Shown one piece after another: positions 31,961 to 43,900 of a stretch of DNA of 64,000 nucleotides. The translations under genes were made by a program, and so were the position numbers. The stretch covers positions 1-64,000 of the forward strand of contig JBBHKE010002549.1 in the NCBI GenBank assembly GCA_037447655.1. Reading direction: 5' to 3'. The stretch's first letter is position 1. Each line of letters opens with the position of its first letter. A model generated the notes under the pieces. That model saw only the letters and a list, made by a program, of their open reading frames with translations, did no database searches and was not told where the DNA came from. Origin of the DNA: Zygnema cylindricum (Eukaryota > Streptophyta > Zygnematophyceae > Zygnematales > Zygnemataceae).

Positions 31961-34900
31961 CTCGGGCTTTCCACCTGTCGCCTCTATCAGCTGACGGAGT
32001 CCCTGAAAAAGGAAAAAAAACCAGCAAACATATGAATAACTTGTTTAGAAATAAATACAAAAAGAAGAGTGGGAAAAACTGCAATTAATCATCGACTTCT
32101 GCGTCTTACAAATTGTCCTATGGACAAAAAGGGATACTACATTTTTAACAACATTTGTATTGAAAACATCAATTAAACATCTGTTTTTTTCTTTTTTTGA
32201 CCAAAAATCGTAAATTGAATTTAGAAATACTACTGAAAGGTGGGACAGCAAGTCGCCACATCACCGAAATCGGAACTATCGATCATAACTCCGGATAAAT
32301 ACCAACAATTCTTTTATTGACGGGATTAATTAGAGATCAAAAGTGTAAATCAGTCACATTTTAGAGGTCAACCTGTCTGAGCTACACTAATTAGATTTAA
32401 GAACCCCTACATTTCAAGGTTTGTTAAAGGTTTGGAATTCCGAAATGGAGCAAACCAGGTGGTTTGCCTCAAAACCGGTTGACAACAGGCTTTGATTTTA
32501 AACAGTTTGTCGTCTTGTTTCAAAAAATATTCTCTTCAGTAATTTTACCTACTAAACCATGAAAACACTGGGTATCGGTCACGGCATGGTTGAAAAGTAC
32601 CAAAAGTTCTGTGCCAGCAAGTCAGTGACATATGTAGGCGTATGTGCGTTCATGAATCGGGTAACCTGATTTTGCAATTTACTAAATTTGTCTGCTAACA
32701 GCGATTATTGGAGGAACTCGAAATAAGTACATTCTGGTCACGTAAATGTGGTGTATTGTTTTTGATTAAAGTCATTTTTGCTTTCCTTATCGAAATTTAT
32801 CGTCGACAAATTTCGATAGTTATATCAGACCGTTAATCAGTTATCTAGCAACCCAATATTACCGATTATCGATTATCAGAAAAATCACTATTGATACCAT
32901 TGTTTTTTGACTTTTAATCCTGTGACAACTGTGACAACTGTACTGGGGAAATTTACAAGTATAAAGTGACCTAAAAAGAATCAACAAAAGAGAGCTGCCT
33001 AAATCCTGTAGCTCAATATAAAAAATACTAGTAGAAATAGTTCAAACTTTGTTAATGTCACTCTGACACAAAAGGTGAATATTTAGAACACAAAATAATA
33101 ATTATTGAACTGCTTCCAAGTTGTACGGGGTGGATGTTACAAGACAACAATTTGACAATAATAATAAAAAGTCGGTCTTAAACAGTTTGCCGTTTCAGTA
33201 CCCTCCCCCTTTCTGGTTAATCAACACTAATAATGCTCCACTTGGACAAGAGAATCACTCAACATTGCAATCCTGACCTTCGGTTGGCACAGATTAAATT
33301 GATGTTCGGGAAATATACCGGTCTCGACTATTATTGTCAAGAGATTAATCAATCAATAACAATACAACAATTCTATTGATATATATTACGATTGACAATA
33401 CAATAAATTAGTAAAACAACAATATATCATAATTGCAAAACAATTAATTTTATGAATATATTTTAAACTGACAATATAAAAATAATTTGCCAACAAGAGT
33501 GGAGTACAATACCTCCTCGCCTACAACGGCATATACAAGGATATGCTCCACAACAATTTCATATATATATGATAACTGACAATATGTAACAATTACAGTA
33601 CAACAATTTGCGTGAAGTACAATACCTCCTCATCTATAGCATCATATATGAGGAGATGCTCCACCAAAGCCTCCAAAGTGGCTTTGTTTTGCGTCAAAAT
33701 GGCTCCAGCTCGTTCCGCAGCGAGCTCATAAAGCTGCAATTCTCCCCCGCCCCAAAAAAAAAACTCAAAATAAATTCATTATTCGCTCATCGATACACTG
33801 CCCATTCCCATTAAGATAAAGGAATTATTATCTCGATGTGAAATTAGAATGAATAACACTAATTTAGTGTAAGGAGACATGGCGGATGTCGCCCACTATC
33901 TTAGATGGTGTTCTTGAGACACATTATTATTTTTGTCCAAAATAAATCACCAAAAAAATCAGTATTATAAACAATAATAGTGATGGGCAGTGTAGCCTTA
34001 TACAAATAACATAATTGTTTTCTTTGAACCTACCAAGAACCATTATATCAGCAGATATATCATGAGGTGGCATTTTGGTGATATATTGCACGGTAGATGA
34101 TTTCGGCCAAAAAACATTTTTTTTAGGGTTTATTTTTTTTTTATATCTTTCGTCATTTCTGTGCCGGTGGCAATGACTTCGTCTCCGTCTGGAGGGTTGA
34201 GATTTTGCAACACTGGCAGATGGATATAGGATGTTGTCAATACTTTTGCAGATAAAGATATATACCGGTCATCTGCATAACTTCATCGCGACAATTATCG
34301 ATTATTAGCAACAACATAGTCAACAACAGTCACCTACAGATATTATCGGTTAGTTGGACCAGTTGATAATTGATAATACCATTAGTCGAGGTACTGGTTT
34401 TGACTCGCCACCCAACGAGCAACACTACCAATACCATACATTGTCGACCCAGAGAAAGTTACGAGCGATATTACCTCACAGTGGTATGAAAAATCCTAGT
34501 AAATGTATAGAAAGTACGAATAATGCCCAATGTATGTATTTTACACATTTACTCTATTACACCACCACATTGTGAGCAACCATACTAAACTATTCAAAAA
34601 TATACAAACTTTACCGATACTCGTGTGTCCACCACACCTTAACTACGTGGATCAGACAGCCATTGTACAGTTTTACAGTTGTCACTACTATAGTCTGTAT
34701 AGTGAGTTCACTAGTCTTACAGTGGAGGAGTTCACTCTTACAGTCTGTACAAGTTTAAAGTCAGCCATTGTACAGTCTTGTCGTCTGCACACTCAGTGCA
34801 CACTTTCTAGCATGTCTTACAGTGGAGTTCAGACGTGTACAGCCTTCAGAGGAATATTATTTAGTTTGTTTGTACATGTACAGTGTTACAATCTGTACAG

Positions 34901-37900
34901 TGCGCTTCACACTTCATAGGTGGTCACTACAGTGAGTGTACAGTGAGTGTACAGTGAGTGAGTCTTAGAGTAGAGTTAGTCTTACGTTCTATAGAGTCTG
35001 TATAATAACGGTAGTGTGAGCAAATTCCACACACGTCATCGCTTTACTACTATTACTTCATTTTTACTGATGTAGGAGAAAACCCTTCCTACCTTCCGAG
35101 CTCTCCCTTCTAGGGCCTCCATGTGCTCAAACCCCATGGCAGCCATTCGCTCCTGCAGGCTTTCCCAAACAGGTGTCAGTTTGTATTTTTATTACTATTA
35201 TCAAACAAATAAAAGACAACTTATGAAAAACAAGAGTCAATTGAAACGTATCAATTGGAACATAAAAAAGAGTTAAATTAATAACAAGAAAACAAAAAAG
35301 TGAATTGAAATGCGTCGATGCAATAGTCTTTCCACTGTGGTACAAACTAACCGCAGATGGAGTTTTGTAAATCATGGGACTTCCATCAGGAGACCACCCC
35401 TGTTGTACGACCATGGAAGCTGCCATCTGGAAAGCCCAACAAAGTTTACCCAACTTCTGATCAGTTCTGAGCCCCAAGTCTCCATCTTAAAGCAAACCAA
35501 CAAAAGGACACAGGAATGAATTATTCCTTACATATACTTTTACAACGAAATTATGCATATACTTGCTGTTATCCTCCTCAGCTTTACTCCTCCCTTCCCT
35601 CAACCTTACTCCTCCCTCCTTTAACCTTTATCCTCCCTCCCTCAATCTCACTCCTTTCTCACCTCAACCTTACTCCTCCCTCCTTCAACCTTACTCCTCT
35701 ATCCCTCAAACTTACTCCCTCAACCTTACTCCTTCCTCACTCAACCTCACTCATCCCTGCCTCAACCTTAACCTCACTGCTCCCTCCCTTAACCTTCCTT
35801 CTCCTACCCTTAACCTTATTTCTCTCTCCCTCAACCTTACTCCTCCCTCCATCAACCTTATTCCTCCCGCCGTCAACCTTATTCCACCCTCCCTCAACCT
35901 TATTCCACCCTCCCTCAACCTTACTCCTCTCGCCCTCAATTTCAGTCATCCCTCTCGCCCTCAATTTCAGTCATCCCTCCCTCAACCTTACTCCTCCCAC
36001 CCTCAACCTCACTCCTCTCTCTCTTACTCTTCCCTCCCTCAACCTCACTCGTACCTCCCTAAACCTTACTCCTCCCCCCTCTAACCTCACTCCTCCCACT
36101 CTCAACCTTTACTCTTCCTCCATCCCAAAACCTTACTCCTCGCTCCCTCAACCTTACCGCCTGTGCCTCCTTCAACTCTGGTGTGGCCAATGTGTTGCTC
36201 TGCCCCCATGGCAAAAGCAAAACCGCGGCACAGTGAGATCCGAAAAGAAGAGTTAATCTTTTTTCGCTGTGAGTTCGAGCTTGAATTCCCGCTTCGGCAA
36301 AACCGGCCTCCAATTGTGGCCGCATTCGTGTGAATCCAACTCCCTGCAATTTCACACAATTCGTGTCTCAGATTCCGTTTTCTTAATTCTAAGCTGAACC
36401 CAATGTCTAAACCGATTCCCTTTACTGAATTCTGTTTTTAAATTGTAACTTAAATTGATGCCGGAACTCCGAAACTTTCCTGTCTCAGGATTTGTTCTCA
36501 TGATTTTAAGCTGAATACTGTTTTGGGATTATAACTTAACCAGCATTAGCGATCCCTTTCTTAACTGTCTCAGGTTTCATTTTCTTACTTCTGAGCTAAA
36601 TTCTGTTTTAAATTTTTCTTAATTCTAAGTTGAATTGCTAAAAAAAAGAAGAAGAAAACCAATTTAAAAAGAATGTGTATCAGGTGAAGGGAAGAGGAGA
36701 GGGAAAAAAAAAAGGGGGGGGAGGAAAAAAGAAGAACTAAAGATGCAAAGGAATAGTTAGTGCAATAAGTGAATATCATAATAATATAGGGTAAGGTGAT
36801 GTTGCAGCTTGTATTCCACTAACCTACATAGTGTTATTAACACTATTTATGATTTTTGGACGAAAGAACCTGCAACCAAATTAATACTGCTAACAGTATT
36901 AGCAATGGGCAGAGCACTCCTACCCGAATGGAAACACACAAATTTTATTGAGATTTTGTGTTTTACCTTCCCGGTCTCAAGTGCATAGTTATTGTTTTCT
37001 GGTCAAAAGAACCTGCGACGGAATTAGTGTCGTTGACACTAAAACGATGCGGAGAGCAATCCTACCCAAATGGTGATGGCCAAAGAACTCCTACCCAAAT
37101 GTAAATTTACTGCTTTTACTTGAGTTTATTGTGCATACTACTAACAGCGATGAGAAAAGCACTCCTACCCAAATGTAAATTTAATACTGTTTTCAATAAG
37201 AGTTTTGTGCTTACCTCCCAGGACTCGGGTGTAAGCCAAATATTTTCCACGGCGTCGAAATCTGGAAGGAGAGCTGCCAAAAGGCCTCGACCCGCAGCCC
37301 ACACAGCATGTGGGTACTTGTACTCACGATTCCACTGGATTAACCCATCAATTCATACAATCACCCATCAATTCATATAATTAACCTTCCAGGATTTTAG
37401 GGGCTAAAACTTTTTCTAGAAAGTATTTACCCAAATAAAATTCCCTATATACAAACATCAGCGTCACACTATTCTAACTGTCATACACTTCAGGAGGAAT
37501 GGGAGGAGGTCTCCACTAAGAGAAGTTATTGCCACGACAAAAAAACGGCCGAGAAAATGTTATAATAAACTTCTAGATAGAAAATTTGCATATAAAACAG
37601 TAGTGTTGGGTATCGAGGACCACTTGCCGATATTCGATATGTACCGAATTTTAGGTACCCGATAATCGATATATAGCTTCGATATATCGATTATCGAAAT
37701 ATCGCGATATATTGCCGATATATCGAATGATTCCGAGGCCAGTGGGCAAAATTTCCGTACGATTTTCCGTACATTTTTTCGTACAGTTTTCCGTACAGTT
37801 TTCCGTACTCTCACTGTACGGACAAGCAACTTTTGCGATATATATCGCGATAATTTATGTTGGTCCCGGTACGATATATCGAGGAATCTGTTCGATCGAT

Positions 37901-40900
37901 ATTCGATATATCGAATATCGAAATTATTGCGATATGAAACTACCCGACAACACTAAAACAGGCCCGAAAATATTCTTCATCTAATCAGTGGGAATGTTCA
38001 ATTTTACGCAAAATTTTAGTCAAAAACATTAGCAAGATGGTAGAGCTTGCTTGTTCCACATCTTCGACTTCCATAAGAGCTTTCCCAAAGAATATTTAGA
38101 CGTTGCCCATGGTCTACCACCCAGTTATGACGAATAAAAGGAAACGAACTCACAGGATGATCTGGACTCTGCAACTCCAAACCGATACTTGAAAGCCGCG
38201 TGAAATCCATAACTTTAAGTGTTTGTTTAATATCATCAGGCGTCACCTCCAAATCAAGCCATGATACAAGACCTCTCTCCCAGTTTTGGAAAGGTTTGGT
38301 TCTTCGCAAAAACCCGGGAACAAGTGTATGATACCACTGCAAACAGCGTAAAAAAAGGCATTAGAAGAAAAGCATATTCTATTCAAAATAGTATAGGAAT
38401 ACAAAACGTGGACCAATCAAGGTGCCCAACTCAAAACAATAAAATCAAATTTATTGATTCTCCTTGACTCAATATGTGCCGAATTTTTTCAATGTCATTT
38501 TCCTATAAAGGGCAAGCTTCTTCAGACTTGATAACAATAACTGCAGTTTCAGCTAACACTTTAGCTCAACTTACATAACATAGCCATTCTTTCCAGACGA
38601 AGTCGGAACAATTTTCTATCTCTAGGTCATCTATCCAATTTGATATAGCACTTTCCACTGTAGTTAGTCTAGAAGGATAAGAAAGCTAGAAAAACTGTTT
38701 GGTACACTTTCTTCAGGAACACGAAGGACCAAACTGATGTACATGCAAGCCTCAAACATTGTCACTAGAATCAGTGAGGTTGAGACTCATTTGTGACCCA
38801 AATTTCCTCCAAAACCTAACCACATGGTAAAATTTCCTAAGAGTCAAACATGGAGCCCTTAAAATATAATTAATGCCGGAGTAACATCCTTCAAGCCCAC
38901 CCACCAATAGGTGGCCCTTAGTACGCCCATCTGCACTGGTGAAATCTTGGGATGTTGAACAAAATTTGTAGCTTTTGTAAAACAAAAACCGTAACAAAGT
39001 ACCGGGAAAGTATAAAAAAGGTACGTTCAAAGGTTTCACAACAGTGCAGATAGGCTTGCTGTTACAATGATCCAGAGGTGTTCCACTCAACCTTTTAGAG
39101 TTTCAACATTTTCTTTCCCAGCCACTAACCTGCAAAAAATCCATTACTCCCCGGAGTTCATCTTTGTCGTGCCTCTTCACACTCGAAGCTGCTCTAAAAA
39201 TTGCATCTGGGACCAGCTTCAGTTCTGGAGGAAGCATCAATCCAGTTTGTTCTGAAACCTGCGTTTGTTCAATGATGATATCAACATGTGAAAATATGAG
39301 AAACTGATAACTCTGAGCATACGACATGTGAAATCTGAAATACATGGAGAAACAAGGTGGGAGTTGTAGGGGGCTGATACGACAAGCGGAAATCTGCGGA
39401 AATCTGAAAGTCTTCACATACAACATGTGAATATTTGAACACGTGAAAATATGAACTACTAAACATACGACATGTGAAACTCTGAAATACGCGGCGTTAG
39501 GGGATAGGGGGTAGGGGGGAGGAGGTAGGAGGTAGGAAGTGGGAGGTGGGTGGCTTAAGGTAGGAGGTAGGAGGTAAGAGGTAAGAGGTAGGAGGTAGGA
39601 GGTAGGAGGTAAGAAGGTAGGAGGTAAGGAGGTAGAAGGTAGGAAGTAAGAGGTAGGAGGTAGGAAGTAAGAGTTAGGAGGCAGGAGGAAGAGGTTGGCG
39701 CTAGGAGGTATAAGGCAGGAGGTAGGAGGTAAGGAAGTAGGAGCTAGGAAGTAGGAGGTAGGAGGCAGGAAGTAGGAGGCAGGAGGCAGGAGGCAGGAGG
39801 CAGGAGGCAGGAGGCAGGAGGCAGGAGGCAGGAGGCAGGAGGTTGGAGGCAGGAGGCAGGAGGTGATAGGAGGTAGGAGGTAGGAGGTAGGAGGTAAGAG
39901 GTAGGAGGTAGGAGATAGGAAATAGAAGGTAGGAGGTAGGAGGCAGGAAGTAGGAGGTAGGAGGCAGGAAGCAGAAGGCAGACGGCAGAAGGAGATAAGA
40001 GGGAGGAGGTAGGAGGTAGGAAGAAGTGAATACCTGACGCCAGTCAACCGCCTGTTGTAACTCGGGAGCCATAGTCTTTTTTGCCACATTTCGCAAAATT
40101 GCTTCCCTTTCCGAAGCATTTGGCATAGGAAGTTCCAGCAGACGATCCATACGACCAGGTCTTCTTAAAGCAGGATCGACAGCCCATGGTTTTTTTGTGG
40201 TAGCGAGCAAAACGACTCCTTCTTGGGTCTCAAACCTGAAAAGAAAAAGGGTCTTTTTGAGTAAAATGCTGGAAAAAAAGTGTTACTGTAAACTCTGAAA
40301 AATGCTGATGCGCAGTTTCCTCCTCACAAGATCCTTGGCACGCCCTATCTCATAAGCATGAATCGAATAAAGCCCGGGTTAATTTAATTTGCAATTGAAA
40401 TTCTATATCACGGAAAAATTTGAACACGCACTTGAAGAACTATAAACAGCTTTTCTGGGTTAAGTCATCAATCCATTCTCCAATAAAATATACAGAGGTT
40501 TGTCCAGCACTTGAACTCCCTGAAACCGAATTTAGAAAAAAAAATGATCCCGCTTCTACATTTGTTGCACTTCCTCTCACATACATTAAGAATGGGTTTC
40601 AAAAAAAGACAAAAAAAGGGCTAATGAGATGTGAAGATTGCTATAATTTGTCTGAGTATGAAGCAAAAAAGGCTTACCCATCCAGTTCCACCAACACCTG
40701 GTTGAGCATGCTTTCCATCTCCTGCTTTGACGCATCCAAAGTTGACCCTCGAACTCCAGCAAATTGATCAAACTCCTCCATAAAAACAATAACCGGTGCC
40801 TACACCCCAGTATTTGCCATCTTGAGCATGTCAGCCATGGTTAGTTTATTTTCGAATAAAATGTCAACTGCAAGTCTTCCCGATTGATGATTTCAGACTT

Positions 40901-43900
40901 ATGAAAAGTTCACCAATTGACCACCAGAAAACAGCCCTTGCTAGACTGAAAAAGTACGCTTGTCAATATTCTTGACACAAGCCAAGCTTTTGTTTCTTTC
41001 TTGTGACAAATATGTGGCTTCCTTCCATTTGCATTTACGGGGCACTGATGAAACCAAATTCAAAACCAAATTCCTGATTCTAGTCTGACACTACTTGGAG
41101 AACAACTTGCAAACACAACATTTGCCCGTGGTATTAAACTTGATGATGCAAAGATAATCGTTCGTGGATTTTTGCAAAACAAAGTAAATTATATTTTGTT
41201 CAACTCTGTTGTTTTAGCCCAGAAAGGGACATGATACATCTGCAGCTGACAAATTCTGGCATCAATAAAATGCATACCATTTCATGTGCCATCTTGAAAG
41301 GTTCTTACGAACTGGATTGACTGAGGTTCAATATAAGGATCATAAAGGCACTGATGACGCTAGGATTCAGATAGAAATGCATACCGTTTCCCGTGCCATT
41401 TTGAAAAGTTCTCGAACACTCGCTGCTCCTTGACCGACAAATTCTCCTCGGTCAAAGTCCCGAGCTCCAACCTCCACAATGGGAACTCCAGCTTCGGCAG
41501 CAAGCGCTAATGCAAGAGTTGTTTTTCCCGATCCCGAAGGTCCCGCAATTAGAACACCCTGCACGATCAATACTACGAGGACATCATTATCGGTAACAGA
41601 GTGGTGTAATATTTTCACTTGTCTTTTTCAGTTTCTGAGTGTTTTTTGCTCTCTTTGATGCCCTTCATTTGATTTTAAAACTTTCTTAACTAAGTTTTAA
41701 ATCATTGGGCGTTAACATGTTTCTTTCAAATGATTTTCTTTTCCCTTCTTTTAACTCATAAGACACGCGCTGTCATTTATTCTTTCCATAACCGTACTCG
41801 ATTGGCTGAAACTTTCGATCTATATCTCTTAGCATTTCCCTGCCTCCATTCCAAGACAAGCTCCAAAAGCCTTTCAGGAACTGCAGGCAATTACACTTAT
41901 GGAAGTCTAACTTCGTATTGTGGGTATTTGTATAGATTTGTGAGTTGCTGTACATACGGTTAGTCACAAAATTGGACAAAGCGTACAGCTACTCACGTTT
42001 TACACACAAAACGAGGATAAATTTTCTTAGTGTAATTCATTTATGGGTTCAACAACCAGTACAAGGCTTATTGGCATACTCTCGGAGGTCGAGCCCCTAG
42101 TTTTTTGTATCGTCCAGGATTTCGCAGAAAGCCCACAATGGCGTCAACTTCAGATTCAATGGCCTCCAGTCCCACCAGCTCCGAAAGGCGCAATTCTGGT
42201 TGCCTCACCCGCTGCAAGCACAACATCACCATTTCAACAATACTATTCCTTAAAACAAAAAGTAAACTGCCTTAAGTAGCAAAGCTCCACAACGTCCAGT
42301 CAACTGCAGCATATTATTCCTTTGCGATAAACTCTACTTGTATCTAGAAATTAGCTTTCCTCACAATCACACACGCTGTATCATTGATACCTCAGAAAAA
42401 GACACAAAAAATAACACAAAAAAGAAACAAAGAGACTACACAGGCAACAAATCTCCAATGTACAAGACTCTCTGGGAACTGCTTAAATGAAATTGAACAT
42501 TATTCTAGAATGCCAACATTGAACATCATTCAGACATGGCAGCAGAAACCTAACAAAATACTAACAGATGCTGTAATCCAAACCAAAGATTAGATATCTT
42601 CCTCCTAGTTAAGTGGAATATAAGGTCAAAAAAGGCGTCGTTTGTCTTCCCAGGATAATAGGTGGAGACATAGTCTTCATGATAGACAATAAAAAAATAG
42701 AAATGCTTTATGTGATAATTCAATTATCTTCAGCTAATCATTCATTCACCACGGCATTTAAAGTGAATGGAGTGGTACCATATATGGGAGAATTATATGA
42801 CCCATGCCACATTACTGAGAAGACTGCCCATCAGAGTTAATAACTCTGATTCGATTACGTGTTTTTTTTACACAAAATCATAAATTAGCACTTATAACAC
42901 TATTTAGTTAAGTGGCCCATAATGAGTTGCGTGGTTAAACATAATTTAGTGTAGTTAATACTAAACTGCTTTAACACTACTAAAACAACCATATAAGGTG
43001 TAGCATACGAAGCTAATGTCAAGTTGATCAGTCAGTTGGGATTAGAAGGAAATAAGTCTCAAAATCAGGAGGCAAACAACTGACACTTGCCTATGAACAA
43101 ACCTCTTGACCTGTTCAAACATTAAAAAAAGTGAAACACAGAAGCTTATCCTCAAATAAATAGAAACTTTGTTTGACATGCCATTTCCCAATTGAAGTGT
43201 ACACATTTTTGCTACAAATTTGAAGTTATAAGGGTGACTCTCTGAATTTGTAAATTCCTAGGACTGATGATTTCAGTTATTTTCTTTTAAAAATGATATT
43301 CTAATTAAAATGATGCTAAACACACAAATAAACCAGACTCTGGCCCCTAGAAAAACAAAATTCCACACTGATGAATCAGGATTGTAAAAAGTGTGAAAGA
43401 AGAGGTACCTTCAGGTTATCAAATGCTCGTCGAATCGGGTCATCCTCCTTTGCAATGTCTATCTGGTTATTTATCCAAAAGTCGATAAACTTCCACTTCA
43501 ACTTCTGCTTGTACTGTGTCTCATTGTCTTTCAACGGCTTTGGAAAAAATTGACGCAACAGAAAGCCCAGGGGCGGTAATACTAAATAGTATAATGGATA
43601 CCCTCCAACAGCTGATCTCACAGGAAGAGAGAGCCACCAAGCCCATTGACTTTCCGCATTTCTGACGGCCAATCGTCTTTCGGCTTCGGCCAACCAACTC
43701 ATAACTGACATCGCACTTTCAGTTACATCTCCAGTACTGGAATACTCCAAACCAAAGAGAACACGGACTGGATGTGGCATGACAGGGAAAATGAAACGGA
43801 GAAAAATTTCTTCGGCTGCCCCTTGAGCAACATTTCGATACCAAGGCCAAACTTTTTGTACTTGTGGCAGTCTCCAAACCTCATTTGCACCCCACCAGGC

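Noticed and set aside
35516-36256. Plus-strand 246-codon Leu/Pro/Ser-rich frame
   Set aside because: It runs through the intron 10 minisatellite of FTSHI5, antisense to exon 10 at its end. Open frame is a result of repeat composition.
38752-39090. 112-codon minus-strand frame
   Set aside because: It lies in FTSHI5 intron 7, has no family features, and inclusion would break a protein that already matches the family on both sides.
39103-40119. 338-codon minus-strand frame rich in LPPTSYLLPP
   Set aside because: It is the translation of the AGGAGGTAGG minisatellite joined to FTSHI5 exon 7. The flanking exons splice around it, and all frames of such an array stay open.
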